Assembly (NCBI RefSeq): GCF_000467185.1 | Contig: NZ_BATM01000005.1 | Span: 62,001 to 126,000, forward strand | Source: Vibrio ezurae NBRC 102218 | GTDB taxonomy: Bacteria; Pseudomonadota; Gammaproteobacteria; Enterobacterales; Vibrionaceae | Direction of reading: 5' to 3' | Length of the DNA stretch: 64,000 nucleotides | In this document: piece after piece, positions 19,694 through 31,200 of the stretch | Layout: every line of letters begins with the position of its first letter | Position numbering within the stretch: position 1 is the first letter of the stretch | Program-made: the position numbers and the translations under genes | The notes under the pieces: model-generated | Seen by the model: the letters and a program-made list of their open reading frames with translations, nothing else | What the model was told of the DNA's origin: nothing | The model's database searches: none

Positions 19694-22600
19694 CTATGAC
19701 TCAGAGCGAAGTTTTTTAGGTACTTCGTAGTCTCCCTTACGGCGCGATTTTTCTCGTACTTTTGGCGCGTTCATTGGCCCTTTGATTTCATACGTAACCT
19801 GGGTAATGACTTCTATGACGGGGGCCACCACGGTACTGATTGCCAACACGTACAACGCGGTTTGCGGCGCAACGGCAAATGCGGTCAGCATAGGAATACC
19901 TGAAGTTACATCCGGTTTAAAGGTCACTTCAGCATCCACCATTTGCGTATTCAAATTGGCTAGGCCACGAATGCTCATATCACCGGAGATGGAATCCATT
20001 TTCAGATCATTGGTAACAAAAATACCATTTTCAACCTTGCCTTTACCTTCGATAGAGTCAAAGGCTAAGCCATCATCAAAAACGTCACTAAAGTCTAACT
20101 GCATGCGTCGAATCAAGGAGTCTAAGCTGAACATCCCTAATAACTTAGCAGCGCCGCCTACATCAGAAATCACGCCTCGACCAAATTCTGCATCCAGTGT
20201 GCCATTTAGAGTATCGACCTGAATATTCCATGGAGAGCCTTTCCAGTCGAGCGATGAATTAAATTCAAACGGCGCTTTTTGAATGCCAGAATTGACACCA
20301 AATCTTGCCATAATCTCTGAGTTATCTTCCCCTTTAGCATTAAAATCCAAATGGGTTTCACTGTCCTGATCCGTTAACTTCCACCAGCCGGTTGCCAGTA
20401 GGCTAGATTGACCACTGGTCAAATTGGCTTTGTCCCACACAATGCGATTGCCGTCGTGTTTCATGACAACGTCAACCTTACCCACTTTGTAGCCTTGCAT
20501 CCAAAAATCATCGATTTGTAAGTCAAAGCTTGGCATTTTGGCAAAGAAGGTTTTATCAAAATCTGAAATCAAAGGCTTCGCTGTCTTGTTTTGTTTGAGG
20601 TCATTGTCATCAACAATAGACTCATCCACCAGATTTTCAGGATCGGCTAGATAGAGTTGCAGTTTGGATAAATGAACGCCTAAATGTTTTCCATCGTAAT
20701 CGGCTTTGCCTTTTAACTGTGAACTGTCTGCACTAAAGTCCCATTTATTTCCTCGATTGCGCACTAAAATGTCCACATCATTCCAATCTAAACCACCCGC
20801 TTTAAGCGTGTTGGTCTGTACTTGTATGCGTTGTGGTACAGGAAACTCAGGGGCATTAAGTTCACTCACAATCGGTTTAGGCCCCACCGCTGAACGATCT
20901 AGCACTTTCAGCCATTGGTCGAGATCAAACTCAGGCAAACGCAACGACGCATGATGACCGACAATTGGGCTAACTCGGAAACTGCCTGCACCAATAACAG
21001 TATTGGTTGCTTTAAGAACGGGTCTTCCTTTAGTGATGTCGATTTCAGTCTGGAACTTCGCTTTCGGTAGTTGCAGTCGAGCGGATATAGACTCTTGGTT
21101 TCCTGAAGCCTGCATTCTAGCTTGCCATACTTCACCTTTCTTTTTTTGCATAGGCGCAGGATAGCGGCTTGCGATTGAAGTTAGGTTTGCTTTGGCATCC
21201 AGCTGATAGGTAAAGCCAACATCATTGATTTGCAGATCAATACCCATATTCCATGGCGCTCTTCCTGAAATCGGTTCAAGCCAAGTTTTTCCAAGATATG
21301 GAATTAAAGGCTCAACATGCCAATCGCCAATTAAGTCAATGCGGGTGTCGTAGCTGGATTCTGCATTTTGTCCGGTAAAGTCCAAAGAGATCGGCTGATC
21401 GAGTACTGTGGCTTTTAAGCCTGACGTGCTAACCACATCATTATCAAATTCGATGCGTCCCGTTGCTTTACTTAACATCATTGGCGGAGCGGTAATATTG
21501 ATGTTGTTGTTATTGAGATCCGCATAGCCCCATGCTCTAGCTTCTTCTCCTTCACTAAAAGGAATATACAACTGAAACTGTGAATCAACTTGGCCTTTGA
21601 TGTCGATAGTAGTAAGAGCCGCTCCCACCGAGCCGACTAACGGTGTCGCACTCATATAATCTCGTACGTCTGAACCTTCGGCTTTAGCGGCTGCAAATAA
21701 CTCAATGTGCCCATCACCGTGCATCTGTGGGATTTTTCCTGAGATGCGATCAGCGTGGATATTTAATAATTTGGCGTCGCGAGAATCTAAGAACATGGTC
21801 TCATTCTCAAACAGAAGATCTAGCTGCATGTCAGTCAATGCCGGCCATGCCGTGCTAAAACTAAATTTGGTTTTTCGCAGTGGAACCCACGCTTGGAATA
21901 CGCCGTCATTGTGACGATATGGGAAATTAGACAGCTCACCATACCAAAGTAATTTAGCCGTTTTAACCGTACCGCCTTGAATACCCGCAGACAGGTAATC
22001 CGTTAAACCACGCCCCAAGGCCAAGGTCGGCAAATAACGCCAAGTTTCTCCCGCATTTAGTAAATCCGCTTCGGCGTAAAACGATAAAAACGTCGGTGCA
22101 TTTTTCGGGAAATCCAGTTTAAAAGCGCCCAATACTTGCAGGTCTGGGGTCGCCGCGGTGACTTTGTCTGACCATAATCGCCATCCATCGTCATCAGATT
22201 GCCAGACAAGATCAAGCTCAGCTTGACGAATTCGAAGTGGTGCTTGGAACACATCGCCATAAGGCAATACGTCATCAATTAAGGTTACTTTCGCTTTGGC
22301 TAAATCGGAACGACCAAAAACCTTCGCCTGCAAAGTATGCAAGCCAGGAAGTAGCTCCCATTGCTTCATATGTCCTTGTTCAAGGTTGGCTGAATAACGA
22401 AGCGTATCCATACCTTCACCCATAGAAACACGCATGTCTTTCACAGTACCATCAAGCTGAACGGTATCGATCCAATCTTGCGTTTTTTCCATATCAGGAA
22501 GGAGATCAAGTATCGGTGTTAAGTTACCAATCTTGAGCTGATTCACATTTAACTTCCATTGCTCAGGAGACCATTGCAGAGCAAAGTTTAAATCCGGCCA

Positions 22601-23572
22601 TTGGATACCGTTTGAGCGAAAAGCAAGATCTTGTCCATTTACCTGCCAACCGTGTTCGGTTGGGTCTAACTTCATGACCCCACCTTGAATAGAGATGGAG
22701 TTCTTTTGATTATGTTTGTCTTTCCACTCTAAACGCGATGGAGAGATTTCAAGGTAGGCATCAATGGGTTGATTATTTTTTAAAGAAACCCAAGTGTTTA
22801 AGCTTACTCTTCCTTTCTCAACCACAATACCGTCAGCAAGGTAGGGAGAAACCCAAGGGGTAATATTAAAGTTATTCCCTTGCAGGTAAAAATCCCCACT
22901 GATATCTGAGATACCGTCGTTGTCAGTAAAATCAGCAATCACACTGACACTGTTCAACTGCACATCTTTGACACTGACTATCCCGTCAGCATGGTGACGA
23001 TTTTCGTTGTTGTGCCAATTGAGAGTTTCAACTTCCACTTCACGCACTTCACCCGCAGCGTCTTTAAAAACGATCGTGGAGTCTGCCAGTGAAAATTCAC
23101 TCAATTGACGTAGTATCAGGTTTTCTAGATTTTGCAGTAACTGCTGCTCCCCCTCTTTCGGCGGTGCACTGTTTTGGTTACTGCTATGAAATAGATCGAT
23201 ATCACTAATATCGATATGTAAGCCATCGACGGTCAGTTCACTGATTTTAGGTTGCAAGTTTAATATAGAGCCAACCAAATCAAATTCCGCACGCACCTCT
23301 CCAACAGAGAATGCTTTTACCCCCTTAGGGATATCCGCTTGCAAGCCCGATAAAGACAAAGAAGGGTGTGTATTTTTCCAATACCCATGCACTTCACCGA
23401 TAGTAAAGTTAAGGCCCGAAGCCTTATTTACCCAAGTTTCGATGTCTTGTTGATAGTTGTCTAAACGAGGTAAAGCAATGCGTAAAGCGGTGACCAGCAC
23501 CGCTAATGAAACAAAGATAAACACTAACAGCGATAGAACAAATCGCTCCAGTCGAACGGAAAATGACGCCAA
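19694..23572 (-). CDS. yhdP: AsmA-like intermembrane phospholipid transport protein YhdP
   Basis: A 1292-residue AsmA-superfamily protein with one N-terminal transmembrane helix (about residues 10-32) and a very long periplasmic beta-strand-rich region, followed by the conserved C-terminal AsmA-like part. In E. coli YhdP, TamB and YdbH are redundantly needed for glycerophospholipid delivery to the outer membrane. The size matches E. coli YhdP. It sits in the conserved position between rng and the nitrilase gene. The C-terminal tail is basic (R-R-K-G-D-Y-E-V-P-K-K). Confidence 0.94.
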   Translation of the reverse strand: MASFSVRLERFVLSLLVFIFVSLAVLVTALRIALPRLDNYQQDIETWVNKASGLNFTIGEVHGYWKNTHPSLSLSGLQADIPKGVKAFSVGEVRAEFDLVGSILNLQPKISELTVDGLHIDISDIDLFHSSNQNSAPPKEGEQQLLQNLENLILRQLSEFSLADSTIVFKDAAGEVREVEVETLNWHNNENRHHADGIVSVKDVQLNSVSVIADFTDNDGISDISGDFYLQGNNFNITPWVSPYLADGIVVEKGRVSLNTWVSLKNNQPIDAYLEISPSRLEWKDKHNQKNSISIQGGVMKLDPTEHGWQVNGQDLAFRSNGIQWPDLNFALQWSPEQWKLNVNQLKIGNLTPILDLLPDMEKTQDWIDTVQLDGTVKDMRVSMGEGMDTLRYSANLEQGHMKQWELLPGLHTLQAKVFGRSDLAKAKVTLIDDVLPYGDVFQAPLRIRQAELDLVWQSDDDGWRLWSDKVTAATPDLQVLGAFKLDFPKNAPTFLSFYAEADLLNAGETWRYLPTLALGRGLTDYLSAGIQGGTVKTAKLLWYGELSNFPYRHNDGVFQAWVPLRKTKFSFSTAWPALTDMQLDLLFENETMFLDSRDAKLLNIHADRISGKIPQMHGDGHIELFAAAKAEGSDVRDYMSATPLVGSVGAALTTIDIKGQVDSQFQLYIPFSEGEEARAWGYADLNNNNINITAPPMMLSKATGRIEFDNDVVSTSGLKATVLDQPISLDFTGQNAESSYDTRIDLIGDWHVEPLIPYLGKTWLEPISGRAPWNMGIDLQINDVGFTYQLDAKANLTSIASRYPAPMQKKKGEVWQARMQASGNQESISARLQLPKAKFQTEIDITKGRPVLKATNTVIGAGSFRVSPIVGHHASLRLPEFDLDQWLKVLDRSAVGPKPIVSELNAPEFPVPQRIQVQTNTLKAGGLDWNDVDILVRNRGNKWDFSADSSQLKGKADYDGKHLGVHLSKLQLYLADPENLVDESIVDDNDLKQNKTAKPLISDFDKTFFAKMPSFDLQIDDFWMQGYKVGKVDVVMKHDGNRIVWDKANLTSGQSSLLATGWWKLTDQDSETHLDFNAKGEDNSEIMARFGVNSGIQKAPFEFNSSLDWKGSPWNIQVDTLNGTLDAEFGRGVISDVGGAAKLLGMFSLDSLIRRMQLDFSDVFDDGLAFDSIEGKGKVENGIFVTNDLKMDSISGDMSIRGLANLNTQMVDAEVTFKPDVTSGIPMLTAFAVAPQTALYVLAISTVVAPVIEVITQVTYEIKGPMNAPKVREKSRRKGDYEVPKKLRSES

Positions 23573-23584
23573 TGAATCGCTACC

Positions 23585-25054
23585 CTACATCATGACAACA
23601 TCGAACTGCTCTTGAACATAAAGCGGTTCGGCTGTGATTTTAACTTCTTTACCAATAAACAATTCTAGCTCAGCCAGTGCGTGAGACTCTTCACCTTGTA
23701 GCGCGTCAGCAACAGCCAGTGAGGCGTAGACTAAGAATCGATCGGCGTCGTAAGCACGATTGACTCGAGTGATTTCTCTCAACACTTCATAGCATACGGT
23801 TTCCACTGTTTTTACTGCGCCTCGTCCCTCACAGCTTGGGCAATCGGAACACAACACATGCTCAATACTCTCTCGAGTACGCTTACGAGTCATCTCCACC
23901 AATCCAAGCTGAGTAAAGCCATTGATATTGGTTTTGACGCGATCATTACTTAACGCGGCATCAAGAGAGGCTAGAACGCGTTTGCGATGCTCATCACTGG
24001 ACATATCAATAAAGTCGATAATGATGATCCCACCAAGGTTACGCAATCTCAGTTGGCGAGCAATGGCTTCGGTAGCTTCTAGGTTGGTGTTGAAGATCGT
24101 TTCTTCTAGATTTCGGCGACCCACAAAAGCACCGGTGTTGATATCAACCGTGGTCATGGCTTCTGTTTGATCAATGATCAACGAGCCACCCGATTTTAAA
24201 TTGACTTTACGATCAAGAGAACGCTGAATCTCACTCTCCGCATCGTACAAATCGAAAATGGGCTTATCTCCATCATACAACACCAACTTGCTCATCAATT
24301 CAGGCACAAACTCTTCGGTGAATTCAAGCAACGACTCAAACACCATGCGAGAATCAACCTGAATTAAAGACAGTTCAGTCCCTACAAAATCGCGTAAGAT
24401 CCTAGGAGCAAGCCCTAACTCACCATATAAGGTTGAACGAGTAATGTACTTGGAGCGGCGAACCATCACCTTCTCCCATAAACGCTCTAGAAAAGCCGCG
24501 TCTTGAGCCAGCTCTTTCTCATCGGCACCTTCCGCGGCGGTTCTGATGATAAACCCGCCAGACTCACTGCAATACGGCGCAACAATGCGTTTAAGGCGAT
24601 TACGTTCTTTTTCTGATTCAATACGTTGGGATACACCCACATGGCTTGCACCGGGCATAAAGACTAAATAACGAGAAGGAAGTGTGATGTCTGTTGTGAG
24701 GCGAGCACCTTTAGTGCCAAGGGGATCTTTAACCACCTGCACAACAATATCTTGGCCTTGACGAACCAATTCAGAGATGTCTCGAACTTTAAATTGTTGT
24801 TTTTCGTTTTCAGCCACGCACTCAGTATGAGGCACTATGTCTGAAGCATGTAGAAAGGCGGCTTTCTCTAAGCCAATATCAACAAAGGCGGCTTGCATCC
24901 CCGGTAATACACGACTGACTCGGCCCTTGTAGATATTACCTACAATTCCTCGTCTGGCTTCTCTTTCTATATGAACTTCTTGAAGGACACCGCCTTCAAT
25001 CATAGCAACCCGAGTTTCACTCGGTGTTGAGTTGATCAGTAACTCTGCACTCAT
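23585..25054 (-). CDS. rng: ribonuclease G
   Basis: Endoribonuclease of the RNase E/G family, involved in 16S rRNA 5' maturation and mRNA decay. 489 residues with no long C-terminal scaffold, which separates it from RNase E. S1 domain at about 38-125, catalytic Asp304 and Asp347 in the DNase I-like subdomain (T-V-D-I-N-T-G and I-I-D-F-I-D), and the zinc-link cysteines in the C-x-x-C-x-x-C cluster at about 402-408. It lies 16 bp after maf and 12 bp before yhdP. Confidence 0.97.
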   Translation of the reverse strand: MSAELLINSTPSETRVAMIEGGVLQEVHIEREARRGIVGNIYKGRVSRVLPGMQAAFVDIGLEKAAFLHASDIVPHTECVAENEKQQFKVRDISELVRQGQDIVVQVVKDPLGTKGARLTTDITLPSRYLVFMPGASHVGVSQRIESEKERNRLKRIVAPYCSESGGFIIRTAAEGADEKELAQDAAFLERLWEKVMVRRSKYITRSTLYGELGLAPRILRDFVGTELSLIQVDSRMVFESLLEFTEEFVPELMSKLVLYDGDKPIFDLYDAESEIQRSLDRKVNLKSGGSLIIDQTEAMTTVDINTGAFVGRRNLEETIFNTNLEATEAIARQLRLRNLGGIIIIDFIDMSSDEHRKRVLASLDAALSNDRVKTNINGFTQLGLVEMTRKRTRESIEHVLCSDCPSCEGRGAVKTVETVCYEVLREITRVNRAYDADRFLVYASLAVADALQGEESHALAELELFIGKEVKITAEPLYVQEQFDVVMM

Positions 25055-25070
25055 GGCGCACCTCTAAAAC

Positions 25071-25646
25071 TTATAAAAATTGGTGCAAGAGCTGTTCGGT
25101 TTCAAATAAAGGTAGTCCAACAACTGCGTGATAGCTGCCCTCTATACGCGTAACAAACTTTCCGCCTATACCCTGAATCCCGTAGCTTCCTGCCTTGTCG
25201 CATGGCTCACCGGTCAACCAATAATCTACAATTTCTTGGCGGCTGAGGGGTTTAAACCACACGTCTGTAATACAAATAATGGTCTCTGTTTTATGTGCAT
25301 CTGAAATACAGACTGCCGTCATCACTTGATGTTTTGCGTTCGACAGTTGACCGAGCATTTCTAAGCTATCTTGCAGAGAACCTGGCTTTTCAAATACGCA
25401 CTCATCCTGAGTAACAATCGTATCTGAGCCAATAACGATAGGTTTTTCTATGCCCTGTAAGCAAGCCTGCTTAAGGACAGTTTGTGCTTTTTGTTCAGCT
25501 AATCGCTGTACATATTGGCTAGGGGACTCCCCCTGCTCACGAACTTCATCTATATCGCTGATAAGTATAGTGAATTCGTAGCCTAATTGAGATAAAAGTT
25601 CACGTCTTCTTGGTGATGCCGACGCTAAAATAAGGGAGTTCTGCAT
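25071..25646 (-). CDS. Maf-family nucleotide pyrophosphatase (dTTP/UTP type, YhdE-like)
   Basis: House-cleaning pyrophosphatase of the Maf/Ham1 fold that hydrolyses dTTP, UTP and modified nucleotides in characterised YhdE members. Conserved N-terminal L-A-S-A-S-P-R-R-R-E-L-L and the S-D-T-I-V motif are present. Either a GTG at 25649 or the ATG one codon later can serve as start; the ATG is listed. The start abuts the mreD stop codon, and rng follows. Its position in the mre operon supports YhdE rather than the YceF paralogue. Confidence 0.92.
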   Translation of the reverse strand: MQNSLILASASPRRRELLSQLGYEFTILISDIDEVREQGESPSQYVQRLAEQKAQTVLKQACLQGIEKPIVIGSDTIVTQDECVFEKPGSLQDSLEMLGQLSNAKHQVMTAVCISDAHKTETIICITDVWFKPLSRQEIVDYWLTGEPCDKAGSYGIQGIGGKFVTRIEGSYHAVVGLPLFETEQLLHQFL

Positions 25647-25649
25647 CAC

Positions 25650-26138
25650 TTATCTTACTCTCCAAATACGGCGAACACGACGTAATAATAAAAATAACCA
25701 TGGCCAAAGAATGGCGTTAATCAATGCCACCCACAGTGATGTAGGATTAAACACGACATCTTGAATAATAAACTCACCAAAAAACTCAATGGTGATGCTG
25801 AGCATACTAAGCAGTGCCATCACGAGTGCTTGCTGCCACAGTGCCATATTACGAATAACTAAGAAGTTGATTGCCACTAAATAAGTGACGATCGCCATCA
25901 TTAAGCCATGAATGCCCAAAGTAGAACCTAATAAGAGGTCCCACAATAGACCTAAGATCAAACCCGTTCCCACATTCACTCGATGCGGAGCGGCCATAAC
26001 CCAATAACATGTCACTAAAACTAGCCATGACGGGCGTAGCATATCCATTGTGCCAGGCCAAGGAATGGTTTGCAGAATCAACGCGGCCAAAAAGGTCATC
26101 CAAATGACGAGTTTTCCGCCAAAGATACTATTCGCCAT
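25650..26138 (-). CDS. mreD: rod-shape determining protein MreD
   Basis: A 162-residue polytopic inner-membrane protein with about five hydrophobic helices, part of the Rod elongasome with MreB, MreC, RodA and PBP2. Sequence of MreD is weakly conserved; the L-L-W-D-L-L-L-G-S-x-L-G-I-H-G segment is the family signature. It overlaps mreC by 11 bp and has a GGAG ribosome site inside the end of mreC. Confidence 0.94.
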   Translation of the reverse strand: MANSIFGGKLVIWMTFLAALILQTIPWPGTMDMLRPSWLVLVTCYWVMAAPHRVNVGTGLILGLLWDLLLGSTLGIHGLMMAIVTYLVAINFLVIRNMALWQQALVMALLSMLSITIEFFGEFIIQDVVFNPTSLWVALINAILWPWLFLLLRRVRRIWRVR

Positions 26139-27045
26139 CTTTATCTCCAGCTTGCGCGCTTATGTTATTGCTTTCTGGGGCAACAGGTGCTGCTTCAATA
26201 AGGGTTGGCTGTTCATCTGCCGAAGAGTGCTGAGGCCAAACCAATAACAAATAGCGTAAGCGCCCAAAGTCGACCGCAGGGGCTGCGGTAATCGTTGAGA
26301 ACGGTTGGTGATTATCGATATGTACCTGAGTCACCGTCGCGACAGGATACCCTTCTGGATACACGCCACCCAAACCGGATGAAACAAGCACATCGCCTTC
26401 TTGGATATCAAAATTACTTGGAATATGCTGCAAGTGCATTTGCGTTAAATCGCCACTGCCTGCGGCTATCACTCGAATGTCATTACGAATAACCTGCACA
26501 GGAATCGCAGCATTGGAATCGGTCAACAGTAACACTCGGCTATTGTGTGCGCCGACTTCCGTGACTTGTCCAACGATACCATTCTCATTGATCACAGGTT
26601 GACCTTGATAAACGCCATCCACACGGCCTTTATCAATCATAATTTGTTGATGATATGAAGACGCATCCACCGCCATGACTTCCGTCACAACCTTTTTCTC
26701 GTCTCGCACAAAACTAGACCCCAACAGCTTTCGAAAGCGTTGGTTTTCTTCTTTATATTGAGAAAGCAGTGAAAGCTCACTGTTCTTTTTTAATAGCTCT
26801 TCACGCAGGGCTTTATTGGTCGCCAACAATTGCTGTTTGCTACTCAAACGCTCGTAAAGTTCCCCAAACATGCTTCTAGGTAAATCAGCAAGATACTGGA
26901 TAGGGGCGACTGCACTGTTCAACACGTATCGTACATTTGAGAAGGTATCTAAACGACTATCAGCCAACATTAAGCTGGCTGATAGTAATACGGCAAAAAA
27001 GAGTCTCAATTGCAGAGAAGGGCCTCTGCCAAAGATTGGATTCAT
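26128..27045 (-). CDS. mreC: rod-shape determining protein MreC
   Basis: A 305-residue bitopic protein: short cytoplasmic N-terminus, one transmembrane helix (about 12-27), a coiled coil (about 60-105) and a periplasmic two-beta-barrel domain (about 115-275) with the S-Y-H-Q-Q-I-M-I-D-K-G and G-I-V-G-Q-V motifs. It activates PBP2/RodA in lateral wall growth. The C-terminal tail after the barrels is variable. It starts 48 bp after mreB. Confidence 0.95.
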   Translation of the reverse strand: MNPIFGRGPSLQLRLFFAVLLSASLMLADSRLDTFSNVRYVLNSAVAPIQYLADLPRSMFGELYERLSSKQQLLATNKALREELLKKNSELSLLSQYKEENQRFRKLLGSSFVRDEKKVVTEVMAVDASSYHQQIMIDKGRVDGVYQGQPVINENGIVGQVTEVGAHNSRVLLLTDSNAAIPVQVIRNDIRVIAAGSGDLTQMHLQHIPSNFDIQEGDVLVSSGLGGVYPEGYPVATVTQVHIDNHQPFSTITAAPAVDFGRLRYLLLVWPQHSSADEQPTLIEAAPVAPESNNISAQAGDKDGE

Positions 27046-27093
27046 TCTTCATTACCCGTTTTTGTTACTAGTGGGCGTAATTCAGAGGAAGAC

Positions 27094-28152
<1,059 letters not shown>

Positions 28153-28188
28153 TCACAATCTTTGGAAGATAAAATTGTACTAAATGTA

Positions 28189-28219
28189 CCAATGCCTCAC
28201 TTATTGGGCAAGGCATTGG
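28189..28219 (-). promoter_or_regulatory. hairpin in the mreB upstream region
   Basis: A 9-bp perfect inverted repeat (28189-28197 with 28211-28219, arms CCAATGCCT/AGGCATTGG, 13-nt loop). It is not followed by a T-run on the minus strand, so it is not a normal terminator. It lies about 52 bp upstream of the mreB start and could be an mRNA leader structure or an operator. Function unknown. Confidence 0.4.
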
Positions 28220-28281
28220 ACAACAAAGATTGATATAAAGTGCCTTTTTCTGACGCTGTCCTGACTTAGGCACTAAAAAAG

Positions 28282-31200
28282 TCAGTTTTCGTTACCAATT
28301 AACGCTCGCTCACCTTTAAATATGATCCGATCGTTACCTCTAAAGACACCAAAAGTAACTACAGCAGAAGGGTCTTCATCACCTTTGTCTCTCCAATTGT
28401 ATTGAAGCCAAGGTTGGTTGGTGAATGACGTGGCTTTTGAGCAGTCAATATCGGTTTCGTGACGTTGCGGTGAGTCATCACCTTGACGCAACCAGAGCCT
28501 TACTTGAGCTCTTTCAGTATTTGCTGTATTCGTTGGAACATGCTCAGCATGCAGGTCATCCGACAAGCCTTGCGCTACGCTATGATTTCCACCACTGACT
28601 AGCGCTGCGTTTGTAGTTGCAGATTGATTATTCCAAATCGTCTGCACGCAATAATGATTGGTCGCATCATACTCACTGCCACTGTCTTTATCGTTTGTCT
28701 TAAACTCACCATCATCCCAGTATTCCACACGTAATGGCACTCGCACTGTTTGGCCTGTATTGCCTCCCACATCTTCTAGATGCATACGACCATAGCGAAA
28801 CTCTGGTTGCTCAGGGAAAGCACTACCGACATTCGTTCCAGTACTTACATCTGGCATATCCAGAACAGAAAAATTTACATCATCGATAATTGTGGTGACT
28901 TCAAGGCCAAAAATAGAATTGCTACTGTTAAATGGTCCATCTGGCTCTGTAGCAATAAAACTGCCAACCGTTGAATCCACCTTTTTCATAAATGCAAAAT
29001 CATCCATTTGCACTGAAAGTATTGAAGGATCTTCAGCCAAGGTTTTCGGCCAATCCGCTCCTGTCCAAGTCTGCGTGTTAGCCACTCGATTCAACAAGCT
29101 AACATCAGTCGCTAAACCTGTTGTATTCGCCATGTAATCTATTTTTGAGATGAAGTCATTGCCAAATAAACCATAATTTAATGTCGGCGTACCGTCGTTC
29201 GCTTGTGCTTGAACTTTAAAGGAATGTGGGAATTGCTGGCTCATATAAGCAAAACCATCATGGTTTGATGCATACTGCCACTGCGCCCAAACATTACTAG
29301 GATCGCTGGCTTCGTCTAGCATGACCAACTGCGATGGGGCGAATCGCCCTACACTGCGATAACCCGGATTTATGGGCTCAAACAGATAATCAGCCTGATT
29401 AGTTAAATCTGCAGTCACTTTCAAGCTCCCCGCCTCTTTCCAAAATAATGACGAGAAAGCTATAGGGTTTGTATTATGAGCTAAACCATTCGGTGGGATT
29501 CCCTCTAAACCACTGCCAAGTTCGCCTGCGCTTGGTGAATCAAGTACCGCTGATAAATTGACACTCACCGCTGGCGCTGAGTCCGCATAGAAGTTTTTAG
29601 TTGCTAATGTATCTAGTTGATTACAATAATTACTAACATCAATAGCAACATTTGGAGCTGTACTTTCGTTACTCACCCAACGAATTGGGGTCGCATTTAA
29701 AGCAAAAAGCTCCCCTGAGCGTTTAAAGACACTACCAGAGTTAGATGTACCTGAAATATTAGCGCCACTAGGTTCACAAAGAGCAAATGTCCATGGACGA
29801 GACTGGATTTGATGCTCTCCAGAATACTCTCTACACTCTTGCGAGCCTTGCCCATCATCAATACAGATTTCATCTGTCATTGTATAAGAGACACTACCTG
29901 CCTCAGCATATTCAACCTGAATATTAGCGGTACTATTGCTCCCAAAATCAAGATTCATACTACCTTGTGGCGTAGTCGAACCATTTACTTTAATCACCTC
30001 ACTAGGACGAACCGTTGATGATGGAGCGATGTAATTGGTAGCGGATAATTCAACTTGCTTTGCGCCATTATAATCTGCTGAAACCACAGGAGCATCGTTC
30101 AAACATTCCAATGGTTGCACCGATACATTTTCTGACGGCTTACCTGCAACAATGTTGGTTGGATTAGGCGAAAAACCTAGCTTATAGGCGACAAATTTAT
30201 AGTTTCCAGTCACTGATGTGGCACTAGGGTCATCTTGTAAACTGCCCGTCACTACCACATCACTAACGGTATTCTCATCCATGCTAAGGCTTAATAATCC
30301 ATTGCTATTTGCCTTGTAGAGATTGCCCCCTTGTGGAGAGCCTTGCAGTACATTAAAACTAGTATTGGTGCCGCCAGTTGCAGTAACTTCGATATCTCCA
30401 GTGTAAGCACCAGTGTTATTTCCAGAGGAGTCTTTTACTTGGAAATCAAGTTGTTGGGCGGTGCAAGTTAATTGGATGCCTTGGGCTGGGGTGAGTGATA
30501 GTGAGTAGTCTGTTGTTGGTGGAGTCGTTGTTCCACAAGTTGACTCTGACAAGTTAAAGTGATTGTCACTTCCATTCATTTGAATCTCAGGCACTGTAAG
30601 ACTGCCGTAGAACTTAAAATGGTTAGCCGTTATATGAAGTGAATTTCCATTTCCTCTAGCAGGACCTGTAGAAATATATAGATTGGCGGCGATAGTTACA
30701 TTATTTTTATTAATCTTAAACTGACTATGATCATCACTATTATGATCCAACAAGATTAGCTGCGAAGGGGCATTTATATCACCAATGGTTACATGATTAT
30801 TAGTATTAATTGTTAAATCATTAAAATGTACTTCAGCTATAACACCATCAGCCGCTCTTATTTTTATATTGCTTGCTGACTGAGGGATCGTAATACTACC
30901 AATCCAATATACACCGCTTTCCGTGAAAACAACTTCACCACTGCTATTATTTTCAAAATCAATAGCTGTGTAGTTTCTTTCTCCACCACTACCAAGGTTA
31001 ACTGTATTACTACCGACGGAAACCGAAGTACCACTCGCTTGAAATGTTTCTAAAACAGGCGCACCTGAAGGAAATAAATCTTGTCCAGTAAGGCTACAAT
31101 CCTTGGTAATTACACCGTTAGGTAAATTAGTATAGGTACATCCACTATGATCACTTTGCGTCCCACTGCAACTATTTCCATTGCAGGTATAATCTTTAAA

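Noticed and set aside
28250-28281. Possible terminator of mshQ (AGTGCC/GGCACT pairing)
   Set aside because: The stem is only about 7 bp with a 22-nt loop and no T-run directly after it; not convincing as an intrinsic terminator.
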